From assembly GCF_000376565.1 (NCBI RefSeq), contig NZ_BARG01000027.1, positions 1-64,000 on the forward strand: a stretch of 64,000 nt of DNA, given 5' to 3'. The notes beneath the pieces were generated by a model. The model worked only from the letters and a program-made list of their open reading frames with translations. It ran no database searches and had not been told where the DNA came from. Position 1 is the first letter of the stretch. Each line of letters opens with the position of its first letter. The position numbers and the translations under genes were made by a program. Shown piece by piece: positions 34,396-43,396 of this stretch. Source of the DNA: Streptomyces hokutonensis (GTDB taxonomy: Bacteria > Actinomycetota > Actinomycetes > Streptomycetales > Streptomycetaceae).

Positions 34396-34588
34396 GACCA
34401 CACCCTGCCGGGCCGGTCGCGGGGCGCGCATGAGTACGCGCACTCAATAGCCGGGCGGAGTTCTCGGCGCAAGCCGCCACCGGTGGTTCCCGCTACAGGA
34501 TCATGTAGTCCCGTGGCGCGGTCCGCCGGGCCGGGGCGAGCACGCTGGAACGCAGTACTTCCGTACCGCGAAAGGCAGTTGTCGCGTC

Positions 34589-37500
34589 ATGCCCCCCACC
34601 GGCACCCTCCTGAACGTCCCCGTCGTCGACATCACCGCGACCGGCCCCGGCAGCACCCCGATGCAGCAGATCATGGACCTGATGCGCCGTCACGGGCCCG
34701 TGTTCGTACGGCGGTTGCACGGGCGGGACACGTTGTTCGTCAGCGATCTCGACCTGGTGACCGACCTCGCCGACGAGCGGCGGTTCGCCAAGCACGTCGG
34801 GCCCGCCCTGGAGAACGTGCGGGCCTTCGCCGCCGACGGACTCTTCACGGCGTACAACGACGAGCCCAACTGGGCCAAGGCGCACGACATCCTGATGCCC
34901 GCCTTCGCGCTCGGCTCCATGCGCACCTACCACCCCGTGATGCTGAAGGTGGCCCGCCGGCTCATCGGGGCCTGGGACCGGGGCGCGCGCGACGGACAGC
35001 CGGTGAACGTGCCCGACGACATGACCCGGATGACCCTCGACACCATCGGACTCGCCGGATTCGACTACGACTTCGGGTCGTTCGAGCGCGCCGAGCCGCA
35101 CCCCTTCGTCGAGTCGATGGTCCGCTGCCTGGAGTGGAGCATGACCCGGCTGGCCCGCGTGCCGGGCAACGACTACTCGGCGGCCGACGCCGCCTTCCGG
35201 GCCGACGCCGACCACCTCGCCCAGGTCGTCGACGACGTCATCGCCGCCCGCGCCGGTGCCGACCAGGGCGAGGCCCAGGATCTGCTCGGGCTCATGCTCA
35301 GCGCCGAACACCCGGACGACGGCACGAAGCTCGACACCGCCAACATCCGCAACCAGGTGATCACCTTCCTGATCGCGGGCCACGAGACGACCTCCGGCGC
35401 CATGTCCTTCGCGCTGTACTACCTGGCCAAGCACCCCGCGGTGCTCCAACTCGTGCAGCGCGAGGTGGACTTGCTGTGGGGCGACACGGCGGACCCGGAG
35501 CCGACCTACGACGAGGTCGGCCGGCTCACCTACACCCGCCAGGTGCTCAACGAGGCGCTACGGCTGTGGCCCACCGCCGCCGCGTTCAGCCGGCACGCGC
35601 TCGAGGACACGGTGCTCGGCGGACGCATCCCGCTCAGCGCCGGGCAGGCCGTCACCGTGATCGCCCCGATGCTGCACCGGCAGCCCGGCTGGGGCGACAA
35701 CCCCGAGCTGTTCGACCCCTCGCGCTTCACGCCCGAGGCGGAGGCGGCGCGTTCCGTGCACGCCTTCAAGCCGTTCGGCACCGGTGAACGCGCCTGTATC
35801 GGGCGGCAGTTCGCGCTGCACGAGGCGACCATGCTGCTCGCGATGCTGGTCCACCGCTACCGCCTCCACGACCACGCGGACTACCGGCTCACGGTGAAGG
35901 AGACCCTCACCCTCAAGCCCGACGGCTTCACGCTGACGCTCACCCCGCGCACCTCCGCCGACCGGGTGCACCCACCGCTGCCGGGCGCCGTCGAGGCCGC
36001 CACGGCTCCCGTGGTCGAGACCGGTCTCTCCACCCGTGTCCGCCCCGGCACCCGCGCCCTCTTCCTGCACGGCAGCAACTACGGCACCTGCCGCGAGTTC
36101 GCCGCCCAACTCGCCGATGGGGCTGCGGTGTTGGGCTGCTCCGTCGAAGTCGCGCCGCTGGACGCCTACGCCGACGGCCTGCCCACCGACCGCCCCGTCG
36201 TCATCGCCGCCGCCTCCTACAACGGCCGCCCCACCGACGACGCCCTCGCCTTCGCCGCCCGGCTGGAGGAGCACCACGACCTCACCGGCGTGACCTACGC
36301 CGTCCTCGGCGTCGGCGACCGCAACTGGGCCGCCACCTACCAGCACATGCCGACCCGCATCGACGCCCGCCTCGCCGAACTCGGCGCCACCCGCCTGACC
36401 GACCGCGCTGCGGCCGACGCCTCCGGCGATCTCACCGGCGCGGTAAGGGAGTTCACGGTACGGCTGCGCACGGCCCTTCTGTCGGAATACGGCGATCCCG
36501 ACGCCGCGGACTCGGGCCCCGTCGAACCGGCCACCGGCTACGAGGTCCGCACCCTCACCGGCGGTCACCTGGACGCCCTCGTCGAACGGCACGGCCTCGT
36601 CCCGATGACCGTCACCGAGGCCCGCGACCTCACCGCGCCCGGCCACCCCCGCCGCAAGCGCTTCGTCCGCGTGGCCCTGCCGGACGGCACCGGCTACCGG
36701 ACCGCCGACCACCTCACCGTCCTGCCCGCGAACGCCCCCGCCCTCGTCGAACGCGCCGCCACCGCACTCGGCGTCGACCTCGACACCGTCCTCGACATCC
36801 GCCCGGCCCGCCCGCGCCGCGACGGCCTCGCGGTCGACCGGCCCGTGACGGTACGTCAACTGCTCACGCGTTACGTCGAGCTGCAGGACCGGCCGACCGC
36901 CGCCCAACTGGTCGCGCTCGCCGCCGCCAACCCCTGCCCGCCCGAGCGCACCGCCCTGGCCGCCCTCACCGACGACCCGCGCACCTTCGTCGAACTCGTC
37001 GAGGACCACCCGGCGTTGCGCGGCGCCCTTGACTGGCCCACGCTCCTCGACCTCCTCACCCCGCTGCGCCCCCGCCACTACTCGATCTCGTCCTCGCCCG
37101 CCGTCGACCCCGGCCACGCGGACCTGATGGTCTCCCTGCTGGAGGCCCCGGCCCGCTCGGGCAAGGGCGTGTACCGGGGGACCGGTTCCGGCCACCTCGC
37201 CACCCTCGCACCGGGCGACACCGTGTACGCCCGCGTCCAGCCGTGCCGCGAGGCCTTCCGCATCGACGACTCCACCCCGGTCGTGATGATCGCGGCGGGC
37301 ACCGGCCTCGCCCCGTTCCGCGGCACCATCGCCGACCGTACGGCCGCCCTCGCCTCCGGGGCCCAACTCGACTCCGCCCTCTGCTACTTCGGCTGCGACG
37401 CCCCCGACGCCGACTACCTCCACGCCGACGAACTCCGCGCCGCCGAGCGCGCCGGAGCCGTCTCGCTGCGCCCGGCCTTCAGCGCCGCCCCGGAGGGCGG

Positions 37501-37741
37501 AGCGACCTTCGTCCAGCACCGGATCGCCGCCGAGGCGGACGAGGTGTGGGCCCTGCTGGACGCGGGTGCCCGGGTGTTCGTGTGCGGGGACGGAGCGCGC
37601 ATGGCACCGGGGGTGCGGGAGGCGTTCCGTACCCTGTACCGGGACCGCACGCCCGGCGCCGACGAACCGGCCGCCGAGCGGTGGTTCAACGGACTGATGG
37701 CGGACGGGCGTTACGTCGAGGACGTGTACGCCGCAGGCTGA
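34589..37741 (+). CDS. Self-sufficient P450-NADPH reductase fusion (CYP102 type)
   Basis: 1050 residues, three modules. The haem domain (1 to about 465) has DGLFTAYNDEPNW (F86 aligns with the BM3 active-site Phe), AGHETTSG (T268), and FKPFGTGERACIGRQFA with C403. A flavodoxin-type FMN domain (from ALFLHGSNYGTCREFA, about 485-635) and an FAD/NADPH ferredoxin-reductase domain (RPRHYSISSS; GTGLAPFRG) follow, ending VEDVYAAG. It should hydroxylate fatty acids or similar chains with NADPH directly. ATG 34589 has AAAGG upstream. It lies 24 bp before an APH-fold kinase gene, and a small inverted repeat, CTACA-GGATCA-TGTAG, sits at 34493-34508. Confidence 0.94.
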   Translation: MPPTGTLLNVPVVDITATGPGSTPMQQIMDLMRRHGPVFVRRLHGRDTLFVSDLDLVTDLADERRFAKHVGPALENVRAFAADGLFTAYNDEPNWAKAHDILMPAFALGSMRTYHPVMLKVARRLIGAWDRGARDGQPVNVPDDMTRMTLDTIGLAGFDYDFGSFERAEPHPFVESMVRCLEWSMTRLARVPGNDYSAADAAFRADADHLAQVVDDVIAARAGADQGEAQDLLGLMLSAEHPDDGTKLDTANIRNQVITFLIAGHETTSGAMSFALYYLAKHPAVLQLVQREVDLLWGDTADPEPTYDEVGRLTYTRQVLNEALRLWPTAAAFSRHALEDTVLGGRIPLSAGQAVTVIAPMLHRQPGWGDNPELFDPSRFTPEAEAARSVHAFKPFGTGERACIGRQFALHEATMLLAMLVHRYRLHDHADYRLTVKETLTLKPDGFTLTLTPRTSADRVHPPLPGAVEAATAPVVETGLSTRVRPGTRALFLHGSNYGTCREFAAQLADGAAVLGCSVEVAPLDAYADGLPTDRPVVIAAASYNGRPTDDALAFAARLEEHHDLTGVTYAVLGVGDRNWAATYQHMPTRIDARLAELGATRLTDRAAADASGDLTGAVREFTVRLRTALLSEYGDPDAADSGPVEPATGYEVRTLTGGHLDALVERHGLVPMTVTEARDLTAPGHPRRKRFVRVALPDGTGYRTADHLTVLPANAPALVERAATALGVDLDTVLDIRPARPRRDGLAVDRPVTVRQLLTRYVELQDRPTAAQLVALAAANPCPPERTALAALTDDPRTFVELVEDHPALRGALDWPTLLDLLTPLRPRHYSISSSPAVDPGHADLMVSLLEAPARSGKGVYRGTGSGHLATLAPGDTVYARVQPCREAFRIDDSTPVVMIAAGTGLAPFRGTIADRTAALASGAQLDSALCYFGCDAPDADYLHADELRAAERAGAVSLRPAFSAAPEGGATFVQHRIAAEADEVWALLDAGARVFVCGDGARMAPGVREAFRTLYRDRTPGADEPAAERWFNGLMADGRYVEDVYAAG

Positions 37742-37765
37742 CCGAACGGGAGAGGTGGGCGCACG

Positions 37766-38731
37766 GTGACGGACTCCTGGGAGCGGGCCCGGAAGATCCT
37801 CGGCTCGGCGGGCATCCCGCCGGACCGCCTCACCCACCTCCGCCCGATGGGCGGCGGCACCTACAACACCGTCGAGGAACTCACCCTCACCGACGGCACC
37901 CGCTACGTCCTCAAGACCGCACCCACCGCCCCCGGCCTCGCCCACGAGCGCCAACTCCTCGTCTCCGAGGCCGACTTCTACGGCGCCGCCGCGAAGGCCG
38001 GGGTGGCGGCACCGCGCGTGATGGTCCTGGACGGCGACACCCTGCTCATGACGCTCTGCCCGGGCGAGCCCTGGGACGACTCCCTCACGGACACCGAAGT
38101 ACCCGTCCTGCGCACGGAGTTGGGGCGCCGGCTGGCCCGTCTGCACGAGATCACCGGCCCCGGCTTCGGCTACCCCTCCGGCGCCCTCGGCCCCCTCGCC
38201 CCCGACTGGCGGACCGCGTTCACCACGCTCTACGACGCCGTCCTCGACGACGCCCGCCGCTACCGGGCCTGGCTGCCGCTGCCCGCCGACGACATCGCCC
38301 GCACGGCCCGCTCCGCCTACGCGGCCCTGGACGAGATCACCGTCCCCCGCGCCGTCCACTTCGACCTCTGGCAGGGCAACATCCTGGTCGACCGCACGAA
38401 CGGAGCACCCCGCATCGGCGGTCTCATCGACGGCGAGCGCATGTTCTGGGGCGACCCCCTCGCCGACTTCGTCTCCTTGGCGCTGCTCGGCGACATCAGG
38501 AAGGACGACGCGTTCCTCGCGGGCTACCGGGAAGCGGGCGGCCGGGCAGAGTTCGACCGGTCGGCCGGACTCCGCTACGCCCTCTACCGCAGCTACCTCT
38601 ACCTGATCATGCTCGCCGAGGCGGTCCCCAGGGAGTTCAACGCGGAGGAGAACCGCTGGCGGCGCGAGCGGGTCGGCCCCGAGCTGCTCGCCGCCCTCGG
38701 CGAGATCGACGGGACGGCTTCCACCACGTAG
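37766..38731 (+). CDS. APH/fructosamine-kinase-fold phosphotransferase
   Basis: 321 residues from GTG 37766 (GGGAGAGG upstream). Kinase-like fold with HFDLWQGNILVD (the catalytic HxDxxxxN) and IDGERMFWGDP (metal-binding Asp, with GER following) near residues 205-235. The N-terminal MGGGTYNTVEEL acts as the nucleotide loop. Members phosphorylate aminoglycosides, macrolides, sugars or fructosamines. With no antibiotic cluster here, a resistance call is not justified. It directly follows the P450-reductase fusion and may be co-transcribed. Confidence 0.8.
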   Translation: MTDSWERARKILGSAGIPPDRLTHLRPMGGGTYNTVEELTLTDGTRYVLKTAPTAPGLAHERQLLVSEADFYGAAAKAGVAAPRVMVLDGDTLLMTLCPGEPWDDSLTDTEVPVLRTELGRRLARLHEITGPGFGYPSGALGPLAPDWRTAFTTLYDAVLDDARRYRAWLPLPADDIARTARSAYAALDEITVPRAVHFDLWQGNILVDRTNGAPRIGGLIDGERMFWGDPLADFVSLALLGDIRKDDAFLAGYREAGGRAEFDRSAGLRYALYRSYLYLIMLAEAVPREFNAEENRWRRERVGPELLAALGEIDGTASTT

Positions 38732-38748
38732 TGTGCATTCCACCGCCC

Positions 38749-38771
38749 CTTAGTTCAGGGCGTGAATTAAG
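38749..38771. promoter_or_regulatory. ROK-regulator operator candidate
   Basis: CTTAGTTCA-GGGCG-TGAATTAAG (8 of 9 arm matches, 5-bp centre) sits 27 bp before the ROK gene start, with TTAGTT-type arms common for ROK repressors. Autoregulation is likely. Confidence 0.6.
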
Positions 38772-38797
38772 AGGGTGCAGGGTTCGGAGGGAGCCAC

Positions 38798-40087
38798 ATG
38801 GCGGGGCGGAACGGGCGCACGGTACGCGACCTCAGGCGGGCCAACCGCACGGCCGTGCTGCAACGGCTGTACTTCGACGGACCCCTCAGCCGCTTCGAAC
38901 TGGGCCCGGCGACCGGACTCAGCTCCGGCTCGGTCAGCAATGTCGTCGCGGACCTCGTCACCGACGGCCTGGTCGAGGAGGCCGGCAGCGTCGACTCCGA
39001 CGGCGGCCGTCCCCGCACCCTCCTCCAAGTCGCCCCGCACAGTGGCCACATGATCGGCGTCGATGTCGGCGAGACCCGGGTCCGCGTCGAGCTGTTCGAT
39101 CTCACCCTCACCGAACTCGCCCGCGCCGAACGCCCGTTGGAGCAGCAGCGGTACGAGGTCGAGGTCATCGTCGGCCACATCCGCGACGGCATAGCCGAAG
39201 TCCTCGCCGCCGCCGACATCGCGCCCGGGCAGCTCCTCGGCGTCGGCATCGGCGTCCCCGGGATAGTCGAACACACCCCGGACCACGGCGCGGTGGTCCA
39301 CGGCCAGACCATCGGCTGGGACGCGGTCCCCCTGGAAGAACTCCTCCGCTCCACCTCCCAACTCCCCGACGCCGTCCCGTACTTCATCGACAACGGGGCC
39401 AAGACCCTCGGCCAGGCCGAGATGTGGTTCGGCGGCGGGCGCGGCGCGCGCAACGCGATCGTCGTCCTCTTCGGCTCCGGCGTCGGCGCCTGCCTCGTGA
39501 CCCCCGAGGTGGAGAACGGCCGGGCCGTCGAGTGGGGCCATCTGACCGTACGGGTCCGCGGGCGCCGCTGCCGTTGCGGAGCCCTCGGCTGCCTGGAGGC
39601 GTACGCGGGCGCCGAGTCGCTCCTCGACCGCTGGCGCGAGCAGGGCGGACGCCCGCCCGAGGGCACCGACGAGGAAACGGCGATGACCGCGCTGCTGGTC
39701 GCCGCCTACCCGGCGGACGGCGCCGAGGCGGACCCCGTCGCGCTCGCCGTCCTGGAGGAGACCGCCGAATACCTCGGCGCCGGCCTCTCCGACCTGATCA
39801 ACCTCTTCCAGCCCGAACGCATCCTCATCGGCGGCTGGGCCGGACTCCAGCTCGGCTCACGTTTCCTCCCCGCCGTACGCCATCACGCCACCGCCTACGC
39901 GCTGCGCCACCCCGCCGGCCGCGTGACCATCGACCTGGGCCGCCTCGGCCCCGACGCGGTCACCGTCGGCGCCGCGATCCTCCCCCTCGCCGACTTCTTC
40001 GCCCGAGGCGGCCGCCGAGCCGAGCCCGAACCGGAGGGCCCACCGCCGGCCTGGCGTACGGCGCTGGAGGAGCGGGCACCTCACTGA
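38798..40087 (+). CDS. ROK-family transcriptional repressor
   Basis: 429 residues. N-terminal winged HTH (TVRDLRRANRTAVLQRLYFDGPLSRFEL, SSGSVSNVVADLVTDGLV), then a ROK sugar-kinase-like domain: IGVDVGETRVRVE, GVGIGVPGIVEH, EWGHLTV (family ExGHxxV) and the zinc site CRCGALGCLEAYAG. Such proteins usually sense a sugar or sugar phosphate. There is no sugar operon adjacent, so the target beyond its own operator is unknown. Preceded by an operator-like repeat at 38749-38771. Confidence 0.9.
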   Translation: MAGRNGRTVRDLRRANRTAVLQRLYFDGPLSRFELGPATGLSSGSVSNVVADLVTDGLVEEAGSVDSDGGRPRTLLQVAPHSGHMIGVDVGETRVRVELFDLTLTELARAERPLEQQRYEVEVIVGHIRDGIAEVLAAADIAPGQLLGVGIGVPGIVEHTPDHGAVVHGQTIGWDAVPLEELLRSTSQLPDAVPYFIDNGAKTLGQAEMWFGGGRGARNAIVVLFGSGVGACLVTPEVENGRAVEWGHLTVRVRGRRCRCGALGCLEAYAGAESLLDRWREQGGRPPEGTDEETAMTALLVAAYPADGAEADPVALAVLEETAEYLGAGLSDLINLFQPERILIGGWAGLQLGSRFLPAVRHHATAYALRHPAGRVTIDLGRLGPDAVTVGAAILPLADFFARGGRRAEPEPEGPPPAWRTALEERAPH

Positions 40088-40118
40088 GACGACCGCCGGT
40101 CGGGGGATGATCACCCCC

Positions 40119-40772
40119 ATGAGCGAGATCATCCTGATGTCCGACGCGCGGGTCGCCGCCGTCCCCGTCGAGGAGTGCGGGGAGCCCCTCGTCGACGTGA
40201 GCGGCGTACTGCTGGTCGACGACCGCAAGAACAAGGACTCCGACAGCGGCGCCGAACTCCTCCTGCGCCGGGGCGTGTTGGACCGCCTCCTGAAGGCGGA
40301 AACCCTGCTGCCCGACGGCCTGCGCCTGCTGTTCGTCGAGGGCTACCGGCCACCGGCCCTCCAACGCCGCTACTTCGAGAGTTACGGCGCCGAACTGCGC
40401 ACCGCCCACCCGGACTGGTCCGCCGACCGGATCCGGACCGCCGCCAGCCGCTATGTGTCCCCGCCCGAGATCGCCCCGCACACCGCCGGCGCGGCCGTCG
40501 ACCTGACCCTCGCCGACACCGACGGCCGTGAACTCGATCTGGGTACCCCGATGAACGCCAACCCGGAGCAGAGCGACGGAGCTTGCTACACCGAGGCCGA
40601 CAACATCACCGCAGAGGCCAAGGCCAACCGCGCCGTCCTGGGCAAGGCCCTCGGCGCGGCCGGACTCGTCAACTACCCCACGGAGTGGTGGCACTGGTCG
40701 TACGGGGATCGCTACTGGGCGCTGACGAGCGGTGCGCCCGCCGCCCTGTACGGACCGAAGGAGACCACTTGA
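40119..40772 (+). CDS. D-Ala-D-Ala dipeptidase (VanX/M15D type)
   Basis: 217 residues from ATG 40119 (G-run 11 nt upstream; the in-frame ATG 40107 sits directly against the G-run). Cleaves D-Ala-D-Ala. VanX signatures are all present: EGYRPP with R77, HTAGAAVDL with zinc ligands H121 and D128, and EWWHWSYGD with catalytic E189 and ligand H192. It stands alone: no vanH or vanA ligase gene is beside it, so peptidoglycan recycling or dipeptide use is more likely than glycopeptide resistance. No signal peptide, hence cytoplasmic. Confidence 0.9.
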   Translation: MSEIILMSDARVAAVPVEECGEPLVDVSGVLLVDDRKNKDSDSGAELLLRRGVLDRLLKAETLLPDGLRLLFVEGYRPPALQRRYFESYGAELRTAHPDWSADRIRTAASRYVSPPEIAPHTAGAAVDLTLADTDGRELDLGTPMNANPEQSDGACYTEADNITAEAKANRAVLGKALGAAGLVNYPTEWWHWSYGDRYWALTSGAPAALYGPKETT

Positions 40773-40790
40773 GGAACGGTGTGCTCGGGA

Positions 40791-41753
40791 CTAACCCGCG
40801 AAAGCGTTCACACCAGTTAGGTCAGCAGACAGCTTCCAGAGACGTGCCGCCTGCTCCGGATCGATCGCCCAGGACTTGACGCCGGAGCGCTCGTCGCCGT
40901 CGGGGGCGGGTTCGGCGATGTCGCAGTCCTCGAGGTAGACGCCGCCCATGTCGGCCAGCTGGGGCGAGGTCGCGGCCCAGACCTCGGTGGCCGCGCCCTG
41001 CTGCGGGGTCTTGAAGCCCGCGGGGTTCAGCACGTTGCCCTGCTCGTCGATCCAGCCGCGCTCGACCATCTCCGCCTTGGGGATGTGGCGCTGCAGCGGG
41101 GTGATGATGCCGCCGGGGTGGAGCGAGAAGGCCCGTACCCCACGGTCGGCGGCGAGCCTGTCGAGGTGGACGGCGAAGAGGACGTTCGCGGTCTTCGCCT
41201 GGCCGTACGCCTCCCACTTGTCGTAGCCGTGGGTCCACTGGACGTCGTCCCAGCGCATCCCGGAGAAGTGGTGGGCGCGCGAGGACACCGAGACCACGCG
41301 GGCACCGCCCGGCTCGATGGCCGGCCACAGCCGGTTGACGAGGGCGAAGTGGCCGAGGTGGTTGGTGGCGAACTGCGCCTCCCAGCCGGGCCCGACCCGG
41401 GTCTCGGGGCAGGCCATGATCCCGGCGTTGTCGATCATGTAGTCGACGGTCCGGCCGGAGGCGAGAAACCGCTCGGCGAAGCCGCGCACGCTCTTCAGGT
41501 CGGCGAGGTCCAGCTCGTCCACCTCGACGCCGGGCAGCCCGGCCACGGCCTCCCGGGCGGCGTCGGGGCGTCGCGCGGGGACGACCACGCGGGCGCCCGC
41601 CCTGGTGAGCGCGCGGGTGGCCTCCAGGCCGAGGCCCGAGTAGCCGCCGGTGAGGATCGCGAGCTTCCCGCCGAGGTCGAGGCCCTCCAGGACGTCGTCG
41701 GCGGTGCTCTGCGCGTCGAAGCCGGAACCGATCTTGTGCTGTGCAGTGGTCAT
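40791..41753 (-). CDS. Short-chain dehydrogenase (WWOX/retinol-dehydrogenase-like)
   Basis: 320 residues from ATG 41753. Extended SDR of the protochlorophyllide/RDH-like group: cofactor motif LTGGYSGLGLEATRALTRAG (residues 31-50), DNAGIMACPE, VSSRAHH and the catalytic YGQAKTAN. NADP preference is suggested by ARRP after strand 2. Substrate unknown. The convergent neighbour is the dipeptidase gene (18-bp gap). Confidence 0.88.
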   Translation of the reverse strand: MTTAQHKIGSGFDAQSTADDVLEGLDLGGKLAILTGGYSGLGLEATRALTRAGARVVVPARRPDAAREAVAGLPGVEVDELDLADLKSVRGFAERFLASGRTVDYMIDNAGIMACPETRVGPGWEAQFATNHLGHFALVNRLWPAIEPGGARVVSVSSRAHHFSGMRWDDVQWTHGYDKWEAYGQAKTANVLFAVHLDRLAADRGVRAFSLHPGGIITPLQRHIPKAEMVERGWIDEQGNVLNPAGFKTPQQGAATEVWAATSPQLADMGGVYLEDCDIAEPAPDGDERSGVKSWAIDPEQAARLWKLSADLTGVNAFAG

Positions 41754-42045
41754 ACCTGGAACGCTACGAATTGAAGTGCGCTCGAAGTCAAGCGGAGAAG
41801 CCGCGCGAGGCCGGACATGGGGAAGCCCCGACCGCGACGGGGGAATCACGGCCGGGGCGGCCAAGTGGTGGGCACGGAAGGCGGTCGCCTCGCGGCGAAA
41901 GGCTCCACAGGGCTTCAGCCGAACGATCTTCCCTGTGGGCGGAGGTTGAGGCCCGGGGACACTGTTCCCTCCGCACCCACGGTCTGTTCAACGGCGAACT
42001 ACCGGCGAGTGTTCCTGTGGGCGTCGCCGTACGCGGTGATGTGCA
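41754..42045. other. 292-bp non-coding stretch with hairpin
   Basis: No credible gene. The region lies between the SDR start and the PHP-protein stop. It contains a perfect 8-bp stem CCACAGGG (41905-41912)/CCCTGTGG (41931-41938) with an 18-nt loop, and several G/C-rich weaker stems around 41820-41865. The SDR promoter must lie at its left end. I see no RNA family. Confidence 0.4.
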
Positions 42046-43068
42046 TCACTTGCCAGTGGTCCAGTCCAGTAGCTCGTCCGCGGACCAGGTCGTCAGCACC
42101 CGTTCGGCGGGCACCCCGCACTCCTCCGCCCGCGCGCAGCCGTTGATCTGCCAGTCGAGCTGACCGGGCGCGTGCGCGTCGGTGTCGACCGAGAACAGCA
42201 CCCCCGCGTCCACGGCCTTCCGCAGCAGCCGCCTCGGCGGGTCGAGCCGCTCCGGACGGCTGTTGATCTCCACGGCCGTACCCGACTCGGCGCACGCGGC
42301 GAACACCTCGTCCGCGTCGAACGCCGACTCCGGCCGCGCGGCACCCCCGTCCCGCCCGATGAGCAGCCGCCCGGTGCAGTGCCCGAGGATGTCCGCGTGT
42401 GGATTCCGTACGGCTGCCACCATGCGGCGGGTCATGGCGCGGGACTCCATGCGCAGCTTGGAATGGACGGAGACCACCACCACGTCGAGCCGCTCCAGCA
42501 GCTCCGGTTCCTGGTCCAGCGAGCCGTCGTCGAGGATGTCGCACTCGATGCCGGTGAGCAGCCGGAAGGGCGCCCAGGTCTCGTTCAGCGCGGCCACCAC
42601 GTCCAGCTGCTCGCGCAGCCGCTCGGGGGAGAGTCCGCGGGCCACGGTCAGCCGGGGCGAGTGGTCGGTCAGTACGGCCCACTCGTGGCCGAGCCGGGCC
42701 GCCGTACGGCCCATCTCCTCGATCGGGCTGCCGCCGTCCGACCAGTCGGAGTGGAGGTGGCAGTCCCCGCGCAGCAGGGCCCGGAGCTCTTCGCCGCCGG
42801 GGCCGGCCGGGGCGGGGGCCTCGGCCTCCAGTTGCTCCAGATAGGCGGGGACCCGTCCGTCCAGGGCCTCGCGGGCCACCTGTGCGGTCTTCGGGCCGAT
42901 GCCCTTGAGGGATTCCAGCGTCCCGGCCGCCGCGCGTTCGGCGACCTCGCCCTCGGGGAGCGCCGCCAGGATCCTGGCCGCCGTACGGAAGGCGCGTACC
43001 CGGTACGTCGGGGCCAGGGAGCGTTCCAGCAGGAAGGCGATCCGGTCCAGTGCCTGCACGGGATCCAT
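42046..43068 (-). CDS. PHP-domain phosphoesterase with helix-hairpin-helix N-terminus
   Basis: 340 residues from ATG 43068 (GGAGGAGG upstream). Residues 1-90 form a Pol X-like helix-hairpin-helix region (ALDRIAFLLERSL, SLKGIGPKTAQVA). Residues about 100-335 form a PHP domain with metal motifs HLHSDWSDGG, LTDHSPRL, GIECDIL, VSVHSKL, GHCTGR and TDAHAP. This is the Pol X-PHP arrangement without the polymerase palm, suggesting a DNA- or nucleotide-acting phosphoesterase. The 80-bp gap to the next plus-strand gene holds both promoters. Confidence 0.88.
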   Translation of the reverse strand: MDPVQALDRIAFLLERSLAPTYRVRAFRTAARILAALPEGEVAERAAAGTLESLKGIGPKTAQVAREALDGRVPAYLEQLEAEAPAPAGPGGEELRALLRGDCHLHSDWSDGGSPIEEMGRTAARLGHEWAVLTDHSPRLTVARGLSPERLREQLDVVAALNETWAPFRLLTGIECDILDDGSLDQEPELLERLDVVVVSVHSKLRMESRAMTRRMVAAVRNPHADILGHCTGRLLIGRDGGAARPESAFDADEVFAACAESGTAVEINSRPERLDPPRRLLRKAVDAGVLFSVDTDAHAPGQLDWQINGCARAEECGVPAERVLTTWSADELLDWTTGK

Positions 43069-43148
43069 CGAGCCTCCTCCCGCGAGGGGCCCCCGGCCAG
43101 GAACCTTGGACCGCTCGCGACCGCGTGATGCGTTCTAGGCTCTATTGC

Positions 43149-43385
43149 ATGACCGAAATCGCCAGCCCGCACATCTCGACCCCGCGGATCATGGTGCTCA
43201 AGGTGCAGCCCGGCACCCCGCCGTTCCGCATCGTGGAGATCGACGGGGAGATGGTCTGCGAGGCCCAAGGGATCACCGACGTCCTCCAGGTCGCGGCCGT
43301 GTGCGGCATCACGGTCCGCGACCTGGACGACCCGGACGTGGTCCGCTGGGTCGGCGGAGACAAATTCACCTGGCTGCCGCACTAG
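43149..43385 (+). CDS. Small conserved hypothetical protein, 78 residues
   Basis: Starts MTEIASPHISTPRIMVLKVQ at ATG 43149. A compact alpha/beta sequence (PFRIVEIDGEMVCEAQGITD, VCGITVRDLDDPDVVRWVGG) rich in Val/Asp. No signal or membrane segment. It looks like a Streptomyces-conserved small protein; I do not recognise a function. Convergent with the GH16 gene (11-bp gap). Confidence 0.7.
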   Translation: MTEIASPHISTPRIMVLKVQPGTPPFRIVEIDGEMVCEAQGITDVLQVAAVCGITVRDLDDPDVVRWVGGDKFTWLPH

Positions 43386-43396
43386 CCCCTACGGAA

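Noticed and set aside
30045..34443. Antibiotic biosynthetic cluster (SnoaL, SDR, MBL, PAS-LuxR, AKR)
   Set aside because: Tailoring-like enzymes are present, but no polyketide, peptide or terpene core enzyme occurs anywhere in the window.
37766..38731. Aminoglycoside resistance gene
   Set aside because: The APH fold is shared by many small-molecule kinases, and there is no resistance or biosynthesis context. Kept as a phosphotransferase of unknown substrate.
35558..38743. A 1061-codon open frame opposite the P450-reductase gene
   Set aside because: Low-complexity Gly/Val/Glu-rich translation that is the complement of the strongly supported fusion enzyme. No motif or start signal.
37243..40110. 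A 955-codon plus-strand frame across kinase and ROK genes
   Set aside because: Arg/Pro-rich frame-shifted reading of the real genes, and it crosses their intergenic operator.
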